The notes: a model not told the origin generated them from the letters alone. A DNA stretch of 36,795 nt from Firmicutes bacterium UBA5486 (GCA_002427045.1 DIPO01000076.1:109203-145997); one strand, 5' to 3'. Shown: positions 25,839-34,508, counted from the stretch's first letter. Made by a program: numbers and translations.

Positions 25839-26705
25839 ATGCCTCTAATCTCATTAAAAGAATTACTTAAGGAAGCCGTGGAAAATAGGTATGCAGTTGG
25901 AGGATTTGATGCGGGAGAGCATGGATTTGCTGAAGCAATTATTCAGGCGGCAGAGGAGACAAAAGCACCAGTGATTCTAATGGTGCCGGAAGTATTTCTT
26001 AAGTTAGTTGCAGTTGATAGTTTTTTCCCTTATTTAATTAATAGAATCAGATCTTCATCTGCTCATGTTGATTTACATTTAGACCATGGCACTTGTTATG
26101 AATCATGCCTGCAAGCGATCCATTATGGTTTTACCTCCGTTATGATTGATGGCTCACTTTTACCTTATGAAGAGAATGTTGCTTTAACTAAGAAAGTGGT
26201 GGAAGCTGCTCATGCTGCCGGAGTAAGTGTCGAAGCTGAATTGGGGCATGTTGGTGGCAGCGAGGAGACGATAATGGAAGGAAGCGTTGCAGATGAACGT
26301 TTCTTTACCGAACCGGAAGAGGCTGCTGACTTTGTCAAAAAAACCGGAGTTGATGCTTTAGCAGTTTCAATTGGTACAGTCCATGGTGTTTATCGTGGTA
26401 CGCCAAAACTTGATCTTGAACGGTTAAGCGCTATTCGCAGTAGGGTCGATATACCTTTAGTTATGCATGGCGGTTCTGGTTTGACTGATCAGGATTTTAA
26501 AAATGTTATTCAATGTGGTATAAATAAAATTAACTATTTTACTGCTATTTCTCATACAGCTGTTGAAGCAATAAAAGAAAAATTACAATCAACAGAGGGA
26601 AAAGTATTTTATCCGGATTTGATCACGATCGCTCTTAGAAAAGCTAAAGAAGCTGTGGTAAAGCAAATAGAGATCTTTGGAACAAGGCCTCGAAGTGGCT
26701 TCTAA
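25839..26705 (+). CDS. Class II ketose-(bis)phosphate aldolase (FbaA/GatY-like)
   Basis: 288 residues, the size of class II fructose/tagatose bisphosphate aldolases. H80-L-D82-H83-G is the active-site Asp plus zinc His; ELGHVGGSE, SIGTVHGVYRG and MHGGSGLT supply the other metal and phosphate-binding residues. Cleavage would give dihydroxyacetone phosphate and an aldehyde. Because the operon has only one kinase, a ketose 1-phosphate is the simplest substrate, although a bisphosphate made with a second kinase is possible. It is the last gene of the cassette, before a strong terminator. Confidence 0.9.
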   Translation: MPLISLKELLKEAVENRYAVGGFDAGEHGFAEAIIQAAEETKAPVILMVPEVFLKLVAVDSFFPYLINRIRSSSAHVDLHLDHGTCYESCLQAIHYGFTSVMIDGSLLPYEENVALTKKVVEAAHAAGVSVEAELGHVGGSEETIMEGSVADERFFTEPEEAADFVKKTGVDALAVSIGTVHGVYRGTPKLDLERLSAIRSRVDIPLVMHGGSGLTDQDFKNVIQCGINKINYFTAISHTAVEAIKEKLQSTEGKVFYPDLITIALRKAKEAVVKQIEIFGTRPRSGF

Positions 26706-26773
26706 GTAAAGGGCACAGTATATTTAAAAGTTGAATTTACATCTTGTTTTAGTTAGGATGGGTAGTACTTGTA

Positions 26774-26816
26774 CAGCTAATAAAGCCTCCTGTTATGTAG
26801 GGGGCTTTATTAGCTG
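26774..26816. terminator. Bidirectional terminator between aldolase and ubiB-like genes
   Basis: CAGCTAATAAAGCC (from 26774) pairs with GGCTTTATTAGCTG (ending 26816) around a short loop. The perfect arms and central position between converging genes fit termination of both. Confidence 0.88.
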
Positions 26817-26887
26817 AGAGAACTGCATAATTACCCTTATCATTAGGCTGTAAGCTTGTATTACTTTTCAATAAATTTATGAGAAGC

Positions 26888-28561
26888 TTAAACCTTTCCG
26901 GAACGGATAATAGAGACTAGTAGCCATAATCCCATTAAAACAGCGATAATGAAGCCTAGCTCGGCAAGGTGAAAAGGTCCCAAGATGGCGGATGTGGTTT
27001 TTTGGGCAATTAATGAGGAACCAATGATAATTGAGGAGACGATCAGACTAAAGGATAGTCTGTTCCCAACCGTATTGAGATGCTGGATCAATTTGGTAAA
27101 ATTAGTAGGTTCAAGGATTAATTTGAGGTTTCCTTCCTCTGCTTTTTCTAGTAATACTCCCAGTTGTTCAGGGAGACGGAGTAAAAAACGGGAAAGAGAG
27201 AAAAACCGTTTAGAAATAGTTTTCTTTATCCGGGAGAGAGAAAGTTTTTCTGCTATTAATTTTGGGGTAAAAGGCTTAACTAACTCAATAAAATTGATTT
27301 CCGGGTCAAGCTGTTCAATAATACTTTCAAGTAAGATCAGGGTTCTGGCAGTTAAAATCATTTCTTCCGGGAAAGTGATTTGATAGGATTCAGAAAGAGA
27401 AAGAATCTCCCGGAGTAGGTTTTTCAATTTTATTTCGAATAGTGGTTTATAATAGTATCGATCTAAAATTAGATATAAACCTCTTTTTAATTGTTGCTTA
27501 TTTACGTTACTAGTAATTGATCCTAAATCTGATAGCAAGAGGATGATTCCATCGATATCTTTGTTAATCAGGTTTAGAAGAAGACTAATTAGAGACTCTC
27601 TGGTTTGGTGGTCAAGGCGTCCCATCATCCCAAAATCCATAAAAATAACCGTATCATCTTTGCCAATGGCGATATTACCAGGGTGTAAATCAGCATGGAA
27701 AAAGCCATCAATCAGAACCTGTTGGCATACAGCATTTACCAATCTGGTGGCAACCTTTTTTTTATTGAAAGGAGTTTGTTTCTGACCAAAACCTTCAGAA
27801 ATCTTTATTCCTGCTTTATACTCCTGAACTAAAATCCGGTAATTTGAATATTCCCGGAAGATCTTAGGTATGCATACAGTCTCATCCCCTTGAAAATTAC
27901 TCCAGATTCTTTCAGCATGATCCGCTTCAATCCTATAGTCCAGTTCTTCACGGAGCACTTTAGCAAACTCTGTAGTGAACTTATGGTATTTATATAACTT
28001 GCCTTTGTTAGTCCTTTCCTCTAGAAGATGGGCCAGATCAGAGATAATCTCTAGGTCGGTTTCGATAATTTTTGAAATTCCCGGTCTTTGAACTTTAATG
28101 ATTACTTGCTCTCCCGTTACTAAAGAGGCTTTATATACTTGTCCGATCGAAGCGGAAGCAATTGGGTTGTTATTGATTTCAGAAAATACCTGTTTAATTG
28201 GTTTTACCAGTTCTTCTTCTATTACTTTCTCCATCTGCTCAAAGCTAAGAGGGGGAATGTTATCCTGTAATAGTTCCAGTTCTTTAAGGTAGCCCGGAGG
28301 GAGCAGGTCTGCTCTGGTGCTTAATACTTGACCTAATTTAATAAAAGTGGGTCCCAGTTGTTCTAGGACCACTCTTACTCTACTGGCCATTGGTATTATA
28401 TTTTTCGTTTTACCCGTTTGCCGAATGTGCCAGGGAAGCTTTAGGGTTTTATCAATTCCTAAGTAATCAATGGTAAAACCCAGTCCTTCTTTTGATATTA
28501 CCTGTAAGATCTCTTTTAAGCGTTTAAGATGTTTGTATCTTTTAGAAAAAAGTAATTTCAT
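26888..28561 (-). CDS. ubiB: ABC1/UbiB-family atypical kinase-like membrane protein
   Basis: 557 residues. Signature features of the UbiB/ADCK family are KLGQ (residues 75-78, KxGQ motif), the Ala-rich loop ASASIGQVYKA (135-145), the invariant VIIKVQRP lysine, HADLHPGN (289-296) and MDFG (308-311). Two C-terminal membrane helices lie at about 500-553. UbiB proteins support quinone or other isoprenoid lipid biosynthesis or transport and have ATPase activity. The protein's partner in this organism is unknown. It is the second gene of a leftward pair with the phasin-like gene, 8 bp apart. Confidence 0.92.
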   Translation of the reverse strand: MKLLFSKRYKHLKRLKEILQVISKEGLGFTIDYLGIDKTLKLPWHIRQTGKTKNIIPMASRVRVVLEQLGPTFIKLGQVLSTRADLLPPGYLKELELLQDNIPPLSFEQMEKVIEEELVKPIKQVFSEINNNPIASASIGQVYKASLVTGEQVIIKVQRPGISKIIETDLEIISDLAHLLEERTNKGKLYKYHKFTTEFAKVLREELDYRIEADHAERIWSNFQGDETVCIPKIFREYSNYRILVQEYKAGIKISEGFGQKQTPFNKKKVATRLVNAVCQQVLIDGFFHADLHPGNIAIGKDDTVIFMDFGMMGRLDHQTRESLISLLLNLINKDIDGIILLLSDLGSITSNVNKQQLKRGLYLILDRYYYKPLFEIKLKNLLREILSLSESYQITFPEEMILTARTLILLESIIEQLDPEINFIELVKPFTPKLIAEKLSLSRIKKTISKRFFSLSRFLLRLPEQLGVLLEKAEEGNLKLILEPTNFTKLIQHLNTVGNRLSFSLIVSSIIIGSSLIAQKTTSAILGPFHLAELGFIIAVLMGLWLLVSIIRSGKV

Positions 28562-28569
28562 AAGGAAAA

Positions 28570-28875
28570 TTATTGTGGAATATTACCAAGTCGGGCTTCC
28601 AAGTCTTTGACTCTGTCTTCTAAAGAAGAATAATCTTCTTTTTGTACATAGCCCAGATTTTTCATAACTTCACTGACTTGGTGCTGAATGGTCTGTTTAA
28701 GAGCAGATTTTTCTTGCTCTCCTTTCTCCATGAGCTCACCAAGCAGTTTTTTTGCTTCGGTGGTGGTTACTTCCCCTCGTTCTTCTAGTTCTTTTAAGAA
28801 ATTTTCTGCTTTTTCTTTAGTAAATGAGAGTGTTCCTAAACCAAGGATTAAGGATTTTTCCAATAAAGTTTTCAT
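28570..28875 (-). CDS. Phasin-like/polyhydroxyalkanoate-regulator-like coiled-coil protein
   Basis: 101 residues from the ATG at 28875, directed by AAGGAGG; a start at 28944 lacks a ribosome binding site. It begins MKTLLEKSLILGLGTLSFTK, is rich in Lys and Glu with long amphipathic helices (about 20-65), and ends in a short heptad-like segment (SSLEDRVKDLEARL). Proteins of this type are found beside UbiB in many bacteria and in COG3937-like families. It may be a membrane-surface or lipid-binding accessory of the kinase-like protein. No PHA synthase gene is in the window, so a granule role is unsupported. Confidence 0.75.
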   Translation of the reverse strand: MKTLLEKSLILGLGTLSFTKEKAENFLKELEERGEVTTTEAKKLLGELMEKGEQEKSALKQTIQHQVSEVMKNLGYVQKEDYSSLEDRVKDLEARLGNIPQ

Positions 28876-28970
28876 CTTTAGCCTCCTTAAATTTTCCCTT
28901 TTCCCAATTATATTATTGGCTTTCCAGATTTGAAATATGAACACTAAATCAAAAAAGATTATTTAACTTG

Positions 28971-29046
28971 AGGAAATTCTATAATTACCCCATAGGCATT
29001 TCCCGTATTGGTCAAATACACGATTAAGATAATTATGCTATTCCTT
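28971..29046. repeat. AT-rich inverted repeat element (family B)
   Basis: AGGAAATTCTATAATTA (28971-28987) and TAATTATGCTATTCCTT (29030-29046) are imperfect inverted arms around about 42 bp. The arms match those at 16453 and 36623. It lies between divergent genes. Confidence 0.55.
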
Positions 29047-29159
29047 CAATTACTTTAGAAAAAAGCAAAGGAACTTTGGAGAAAAAAGAGAATTAGAAAA
29101 CAAGAAAGGTATTCATTAAAGAGCCTGTATGAATTATTTTAGTTCTGGAGGGTGGCCTT

Positions 29160-29708
29160 GTGAAGCGGTATTTGCGGTTAATAATCAGTATTATTCTTGT
29201 AATATTAGGGAGCTTTGGGATTAGCCTTCCAATATTAGCTTATATCAATTTTCGTGAATGGGCGCTATCTTTATGTAATTTATTTTCACCTTTGTTTATT
29301 CTTCTTTATCTACCTTTTGTTTGTTGGTTATTAATAACCGGGATTGGGATCTTGGCGAAGAAAAAATGGGCCTGGTATTCTGTACAGATTCTTGACATTT
29401 TTCTTATTATTACCGGAGTTATTCTGCTTACAGCTTTAAATAGCTTTCCTTTACCAGAGAATCTTCAGTTTGCCTGGGGTAGGATAAAAAGAGATGCTAA
29501 TCTGGGAGTTATTCTCTTATTCCTTATTACCCCACTTTTTAGTTTGGCCTATTTTCATAGAATTAGGGAGGATAAAGAGTGGCCTTCATATTCTAGTGAA
29601 GCATTGGAAGATCTTTATCAAAGGTTGCAACAGCAAAGCCTTGGAGGAACTTGTAAGCCTTTAGATGTAGTTAAAGATAAAGATCAAAATTCCCAGGTGG
29701 TTGATTAA
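29160..29708 (+). CDS. Unknown membrane protein
   Basis: 182 residues with four hydrophobic segments (about 5-28, 41-66, 75-95 and 115-135) and a polar C-terminal tail of about 45 residues (HRIREDKEWPSYSSEALEDL). I do not recognise the family. The GTG start follows GGAGGGTGG. It stands alone, with a terminator candidate at 29797 and the divergent UbiB pair upstream. No motif suggests transport or enzymatic function. Confidence 0.7.
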   Translation: MKRYLRLIISIILVILGSFGISLPILAYINFREWALSLCNLFSPLFILLYLPFVCWLLITGIGILAKKKWAWYSVQILDIFLIITGVILLTALNSFPLPENLQFAWGRIKRDANLGVILLFLITPLFSLAYFHRIREDKEWPSYSSEALEDLYQRLQQQSLGGTCKPLDVVKDKDQNSQVVD

Positions 29709-29796
29709 GCCTCTGCCGATTGTTATTGGCACTTGACTACTGCTTCTTATTGCCTTCCTGATTTAGTGTAAAACTGGTTTTAACGGGTTTTAAAAC

Positions 29797-29825
29797 AGCC
29801 TGAACCGAACGGGCTTTATTTTGTG
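29797..29825 (+). terminator. Candidate terminator of the membrane-protein gene
   Basis: AGCCTG (29797-29802) pairs with CGGGCT (29810-29815), with one G-T wobble, followed by a T-rich stretch. It lies about 90 bp after the stop. Confidence 0.6.
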
Positions 29826-29967
29826 GATATCTACTTACGCCTGAGTGAGTTGTATTAGCCTTTGTTAAATAAAAAGAAGATATACCAGCATATATTCTGT
29901 GGTGAACAAATAGTTGAGAACCGCTAGCACTTATAGGGCGGAACATCTTACTTCACCTGCCTATACT

Positions 29968-30086
29968 GGGCTTTTTGCATTGTCATTGATTTTTCTGTCT
30001 CTGCACAATATATTGATAGCCTAATACAAGCCCAACACTATATATATTGTGTTGGGGCCTTTTAAAAAGGACACAACGCAAAAAGC
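29968..30086 (+). mobile_element. MITE-like element, copy 2
   Basis: 119 bp starting GGGCTTTTTGCATTGTC and ending ACAACGCAAAAAGC. It differs from copy 1 by only about four substitutions and two small indels. The internal CCCAACAC/GTGTTGGG hairpin has two extra loop bases (TA). One terminal-repeat mismatch is present (GCA for GCG). I do not see matching direct repeats at its edges. Confidence 0.75.
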
Positions 30087-30309
30087 TTTAATAACAGGAA
30101 AACTAATTACTTCAAAATAAAAGGCAGGAAGTTTAAACCTGATTCGCGAAGTTATTTAAAGCTTTTTTTAGTGTATATAATTTTCGAAAATGCATAATTG
30201 GTTAATTGATAATCTAGCCATAATCTATTGATGAAATATATAGAAGAATCCAAATGTGCTTAAGGTAATTTTATATTTTTCTTATATAAAAGATAAGGAG
30301 GGAGCAAAC

Positions 30310-31071
30310 ATGGGAAAGGTTTTTGCGGTTACTAACCAGAAAGGCGGTGTAGGAAAAACTACAACAGCGGTTAATTTAGGAGCCTGTTTAGCTATTTTAG
30401 GCCGAAAAGTTTTAGTTTTAGATAATGATCCCCAAGGAAATGCAACTAGCGGATTGGGGTTAAGGAAAAACGAAATCAAAAAATGCATTTACGATGTTTT
30501 GATTAGTGAAGTACCTATTAAGGAGGTAATTAAACCTACTCAAATCCCAAATTTACTTGCAGTCCCAGCTACAATTAGACTAGCGGGGGCAGAAGCTGAA
30601 TTGGTTGGGATGATGGCAAGAGACCAGCGGTTACGAAGATCCATTGAGCCGGTAAGAGATGAATATGATTATATATTGATTGATTGTCCACCTTCGCTAG
30701 GTAATTTAACACTTAATGCTTTGGCAGCAGCTGATGCAGTTATTGTTCCGATACAATGTGAGTATTATGCTTTAGAAGGATTAAGTCAATTAATGAAAAC
30801 TCTTCAATTAGTTCAAAAATACTCAAACCCCTTACTTGATATTCAAGGAGTAGTACTAACTATGTATGATAATCGTACCAATCTTTCACAGCAAGTAGCA
30901 GAGGAAGTACGAAAATATTTTCGGGAGAAGGTATATTCTTCAGTTATTCCAAGAAATATCAAGTTGAGTGAGGCTCCTAGTCATGGTTTGCCAATTAACT
31001 TGTATGATGAGAAATCAAAGGGGGCGGAATCTTACATTGATTTAGCCAAGGAAGTGATTGCCAGTGAATAA
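30310..31071 (+). CDS. parA: Chromosome-partitioning ATPase ParA/Soj
   Basis: 253 residues from the ATG at 30310, which follows AAGGAGGG; a longer frame from 30256 lacks a site. The deviant Walker A KGGVGKTT is at the N-terminus (about 11-18), with NDPQGNATSGLG, the Walker B DYILIDCPPSLG and QCEYYALEGL following. It is a ParA-type ATPase that moves ParB-parS complexes. It pairs with parB, whose start overlaps it, and this locus is usually near the replication origin. Confidence 0.96.
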   Translation: MGKVFAVTNQKGGVGKTTTAVNLGACLAILGRKVLVLDNDPQGNATSGLGLRKNEIKKCIYDVLISEVPIKEVIKPTQIPNLLAVPATIRLAGAEAELVGMMARDQRLRRSIEPVRDEYDYILIDCPPSLGNLTLNALAAADAVIVPIQCEYYALEGLSQLMKTLQLVQKYSNPLLDIQGVVLTMYDNRTNLSQQVAEEVRKYFREKVYSSVIPRNIKLSEAPSHGLPINLYDEKSKGAESYIDLAKEVIASE

Positions 31072-31942
31072 GACACGTGCGTTAGGAAAAGGACTGGGAG
31101 CTTTAATCCCACAAATGGAGGAAGAAGAAATAAAAAATACTCAAGAAGTACCGGTAGCAGAGATAGAAGCCAATCCTTTCCAGCCGCGAAGAACTTTTGA
31201 ACCAGAAAGCCTAAAAGAACTATCAGAATCTATTAAGATCCATGGGGTAATACAACCCTTACTAGTAAGAAAAGTAAATAACGGCTACCAGCTAATAGCT
31301 GGCGAACGTCGTTTACGAGCCTCAAAGCTAGCAGGGTTAATAACAGTTCCGGTTGTGGTCAAAGAATTAGATGATAAAGCAGTAATGGAAATAGCTTTAG
31401 TTGAAAACCTACAGCGGGAAGATTTAAGTCCGATTGAGGAAGCAGAAGCGTATAAACGATTAATTGAGGAATTCAATTTGACACAGGAAGAAGTGGCAAG
31501 AACGGTAGGAAAAAGCCGCTCTGCAATAACAAACACCTTACGGTTATTAAACTTGCCCCAAGAGGTTCAGCAGTTAGTAACGGGTGGGGAAATATCAATG
31601 GGACATGCAAGGGCACTTTTGTCACTGGATTCAGCAGAAACGCAAAAGGAAATTTGTAAAAAGTTGATAAAGGAGAAGCTTTCTGTCCGGGAAACAGAGG
31701 AATTAATCCGGCTAGTAAATGCTAATGTTTCACGTGAAACATTAGAAGAAACTAAAGAAGAAACTGCTCAATCGAAATTACGTAATATTGATCCAAATCT
31801 ACTAGCGATCGAGGATGATATTAAACGTTTATTTGGAACCAAGGTGAAGATAAAAGGTAGTGGAGAACGGGGTAAGATAGAAATAGAATTTTATTCTCAA
31901 GAAGAACTGGAAAGAATAACAGAGATCTTATTAAGCTTATAG
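31064..31942 (+). CDS. parB: Chromosome-partitioning protein ParB/Spo0J
   Basis: 292 residues from a GTG at 31064 (AAGGAAG nine bases upstream), overlapping the parA stop by 8 bp. An upstream TTG at 31058 is too close to the ribosome binding site. The N-terminus has the ParA-stimulating basic stretch (RALGKGLGALIPQ). The CTPase domain shows NPFQPRRTF and GYQLIAGERRLRAS, and ENLQREDLSPIEEA; a helix-turn-helix follows (TQEEVARTVGKSRSAITNTL). The gene contains its own parS site. Confidence 0.96.
   Translation: MNKTRALGKGLGALIPQMEEEEIKNTQEVPVAEIEANPFQPRRTFEPESLKELSESIKIHGVIQPLLVRKVNNGYQLIAGERRLRASKLAGLITVPVVVKELDDKAVMEIALVENLQREDLSPIEEAEAYKRLIEEFNLTQEEVARTVGKSRSAITNTLRLLNLPQEVQQLVTGGEISMGHARALLSLDSAETQKEICKKLIKEKLSVRETEELIRLVNANVSRETLEETKEETAQSKLRNIDPNLLAIEDDIKRLFGTKVKIKGSGERGKIEIEFYSQEELERITEILLSL
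31726..31741. promoter_or_regulatory. parS: parS centromere site
   Basis: TGTTTCACGTGAAACA is a perfect 16-bp match to the bacterial parS consensus. It lies inside parB, where it encodes part of NVSRET, the same arrangement known from Bacillus subtilis spo0J. ParB should load here and spread. Confidence 0.96.
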
Positions 31943-31987
31943 TAGTGGATGGAGTTTACTATCATTCCTTATAAGGGGGGGAAAGTT

Positions 31988-32740
31988 TTGAACAAATCCT
32001 GGTTATCTATACTTTATGATGTAAAAGCAGGAAAGGTTGCACCAGAAGAAGCTCTAGATCGGTTTAAAGATTTGCCTTATGAGGATTTAGGTTTTGCTAA
32101 AATTGATCACCATCGCCGCCTTCGGCAAGGTTCGGCAGAGGTAATCTATTGCCCTGGAAAAACGAGGGGACAGATAGTAGAGATCTTTAGACGTTTAGCT
32201 GAAAAAGGTGGTAATATTTTAGCAACCAGAGCGAACGAAGAGATCTATGAACAAGTAAAAAAGTTTTTTTCGGAAGCTGATTATTACAGTATTCCTCAGA
32301 TGATCATTCTTTGCCAAGAAAAAAAGGAGCCTGTTGGCCAAGTGGCAGTTGTAACAGCTGGGACGGCTGATCAGGCAGTTGCTGAAGAGGCTGCCCTTAC
32401 TCTGGAGACACTAGGGAGTAGGACGGAAAGATATTATGATCTAGGAGTGGCAGGAATTCACCGATTACTGAAACATCGAAAACAATTGGAAGAAGCAAAT
32501 GTAATAATTGTGGTGGCTGGGATGGAAGGGGCATTAGCGAGTGTTGTCGGTGGTTTAGTAACTAAACCGATTATTGCAGTGCCAACTAGTGTTGGTTATG
32601 GGGCTAATTTTAAGGGGTTAGCACCGCTGCTTTCAATGTTAAATTCATGTGCTGCAGGGGTTGCCGTTGTAAATATTGACAATGGTTTTGGGGCAGGAGT
32701 TTTAGCCCACAGGATAAATGCAGGAGTGATTAAGGAATGA
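31988..32740 (+). CDS. larB: Nickel-pincer cofactor biosynthesis protein LarB
   Basis: 250 residues from a TTG at 31988 with a strong AAGGGGGGG site; the frame is open upstream to 31949. LarB carboxylates and hydrolyses nicotinic acid adenine dinucleotide in the first step of the nickel-pincer nucleotide cofactor. The C-terminal part shows the PurE-like fold (VAVVTAGTADQAVAEEAALT, VAGMEGALASVVGGL, VPTSVGYGANFKGLAPLLSM, NIDNGFGAGVLA). The larC start overlaps its stop as ATGA. LarE and the client racemase LarA are not in the window. Confidence 0.93.
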   Translation: MNKSWLSILYDVKAGKVAPEEALDRFKDLPYEDLGFAKIDHHRRLRQGSAEVIYCPGKTRGQIVEIFRRLAEKGGNILATRANEEIYEQVKKFFSEADYYSIPQMIILCQEKKEPVGQVAVVTAGTADQAVAEEAALTLETLGSRTERYYDLGVAGIHRLLKHRKQLEEANVIIVVAGMEGALASVVGGLVTKPIIAVPTSVGYGANFKGLAPLLSMLNSCAAGVAVVNIDNGFGAGVLAHRINAGVIKE

Positions 32741-33915
32741 GGATCTGTTTTGTACAAGGAAATGCCGGAGCAAGCGGGGATATGCTTCTTGGTGCCTTGG
32801 TGGATGCGGGGGTTCCTTTACAAGAAATGAACAAGTGTGTTCAGGAATTAAATTTACCTGATACCAGAATCCGAGGCGAAAGGGTGGTAAAAAAAGGAAT
32901 ATCGGGGATGAAAGTTAGAGTAGAATATCCAAAAGAAGATCAACATCGACATTTACATGATATTGAAGAAATAATTAATAGAAGCAGTCTATCGGTTAGG
33001 GTAAAAAAAGATGCCATAGAAGTATTTAGATCTTTAGCTAAAGCAGAAGCCAAGGTACATAACTGCTCAGTTAATGAGATTCATTTCCATGAAGTGGGAG
33101 CAATTGATGCGATTGTGGATATTGTGGGAACTTGTTATGGTTTAGAATATCTTGGTATTGAAGAGATATTCTGTTCACCATTGAGAGTGGGTTATGGTGA
33201 GGTTACTTGTGCTCATGGAGTTTTACCGATTCCGGCACCGGCTACTGCAGAGTTATTAAAAGGGGTTCCCTGTTATGCAGGAGAATATAGAGGCGAATGG
33301 GTAACACCAACGGGTGCAGCGCTCCTTACTACTTTATGTAAGGGCTGGAGTGAAATGCCAATTATTTCCATGGAAACAATAGGATATGGAGCAGGATCTG
33401 CTGATCGAGAGGTGCCTAATTTACTTAGATTAGTAGTTGGTACAACCAGCGATCTTATTGATTATGGAAAAGAGATTGAAGTATTGGAAACAACCGTAGA
33501 TGACATGAATCCTGAACTTTTTCCTTATTTAGGAGAAAGGCTTCTGGAGATTCCTGTTCTGGACTATTATTTAACTTCAGTAATGATGAAGAAAGGCCGG
33601 ATTGGTAACAAGCTTACTGTTTTGGTTGAGCCGGAGAAAGCCAAAAAAGCGATGGAAGTAATATTTCAAGAAACCTCAACTTTAGGCGTAAGAAGATTAA
33701 AAGTAAATCGAGCTTGCTTAGAGAGGGAGGTTTGTCCGGTAGAGGTTTATGGTGAAAAAATCCGGGTGAAAGTTGGTCTTTATAGTGGAAAAATGGTACA
33801 GGCAGCACCGGAATATGAAGATTGTAAATTAGCTGCAAAAGCTACTGGAAAACCATTAAAAGAAATATATGATGAAACAATAAAGATTTATCGTGAAAAA
33901 GAGACCAATAACTAA
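32737..33915 (+). CDS. larC: Nickel-pincer cofactor biosynthesis protein LarC (nickel insertase)
   Basis: 392 residues in one uninterrupted frame; in Lactobacillus plantarum the equivalent is made by a programmed frameshift. LarC inserts nickel in a CTP-dependent reaction. Segments include QGNAGASGDMLLGALVDAG, EIHFHEVGAIDAIVDIVG, WVTPTGAALL, YGAGSADREVPNLLRL and TVDDMNPELFPYLGERL. It is translationally coupled to larB (4-bp overlap). The pair lies between parB and the DUF4446 gene, which in many genomes are adjacent. Confidence 0.95.
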   Translation: MRICFVQGNAGASGDMLLGALVDAGVPLQEMNKCVQELNLPDTRIRGERVVKKGISGMKVRVEYPKEDQHRHLHDIEEIINRSSLSVRVKKDAIEVFRSLAKAEAKVHNCSVNEIHFHEVGAIDAIVDIVGTCYGLEYLGIEEIFCSPLRVGYGEVTCAHGVLPIPAPATAELLKGVPCYAGEYRGEWVTPTGAALLTTLCKGWSEMPIISMETIGYGAGSADREVPNLLRLVVGTTSDLIDYGKEIEVLETTVDDMNPELFPYLGERLLEIPVLDYYLTSVMMKKGRIGNKLTVLVEPEKAKKAMEVIFQETSTLGVRRLKVNRACLEREVCPVEVYGEKIRVKVGLYSGKMVQAAPEYEDCKLAAKATGKPLKEIYDETIKIYREKETNN

Positions 33916-33983
33916 TGGATGGATAAATAAGGAATTAAAAAATATATATAATATATACGTGGACAAGAAGGGGCGTTTTTGGA

Positions 33984-34508
33984 ATGGATTTTTTTGAGCT
34001 TTTTATGAATTTAACATCCCAGGGGAAGTTGGTTTTTACTATTCTCTTCTTTCAAGTGTTATGTTTAATAATATTTGCTTTTATAGGTATCCGACTAAAG
34101 AAACTAATCAACCGTTACCGTCAGTTATTAACAGGGAACACAGAACAAAACCTTGAAGGTATTTTGCTTGATTTAGGAGAGAGGATGAATACGGTAGAAA
34201 ATAGAATAAAAAATATGGATGAACAGCTTCAAAAGATGGGAGAAGAGTCAATGAACTATCTCCAACGATGGGCACTTCATCGGTATAAGGCTTTTGCTAA
34301 TGTTGGAGGCGACCAGAGCTTCTCTCTAGTATTAATGGATAAAAAAGGTGATGGTGTTCTATTAAGCAGCATCTATGGTCGGGATGAATCCCGAATATAT
34401 GCTAAATCAATAAAAGGTGGAAAATCTAATTATCCGCTCTCTGATGAAGAACAAGAAGTCCTAACAGGAGCAATTTATAAAAATGAAGGAAAAAAAGGAA
34501 AAAGATGA
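33984..34508 (+). CDS. DUF4446 family protein
   Basis: 174 residues with one N-terminal membrane helix (about 15-37), a coiled-coil segment (about 55-90) and a C-terminal domain with the family pattern (ALHRYKAFANVGGDQSFSLVLMDKKGDGV). Function unknown; it is commonly encoded next to parAB and near M23 peptidase/bactofilin genes in Clostridia, suggesting an envelope or cell-cycle role. The ATG follows AAGGGGCG. Confidence 0.88.
   Translation: MDFFELFMNLTSQGKLVFTILFFQVLCLIIFAFIGIRLKKLINRYRQLLTGNTEQNLEGILLDLGERMNTVENRIKNMDEQLQKMGEESMNYLQRWALHRYKAFANVGGDQSFSLVLMDKKGDGVLLSSIYGRDESRIYAKSIKGGKSNYPLSDEEQEVLTGAIYKNEGKKGKR

Larger units (their letters stand above)
29709..30309. other. Intergenic region upstream of parA
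   Basis: 601 bp with no gene I can support. It contains a terminator for the membrane-protein gene (29797), copy 2 of the MITE-like element (29968-30086), a partial arm of the AT-rich repeat (GAAAATGCATAATTGG, 30186-30201), and A+T-rich DNA with a TATAAT at about 30175 that may form part of the parAB promoter. A 69-codon minus-strand frame (29737-29946) overlaps the terminator and looks spurious. Confidence 0.5.

Noticed and set aside
29737..29946. 69-codon minus-strand open frame with an AGGTGA-like site before its ATG
   Set aside because: It runs through the terminator of the preceding gene, its composition is not protein-like, and it shows no recognisable domain; judged a chance frame.
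30087..30309. Replication origin next to parAB
   Set aside because: There is no dnaA gene and I find no cluster of DnaA boxes (TTATCCACA-like) in this gap, so an origin here is not supported.
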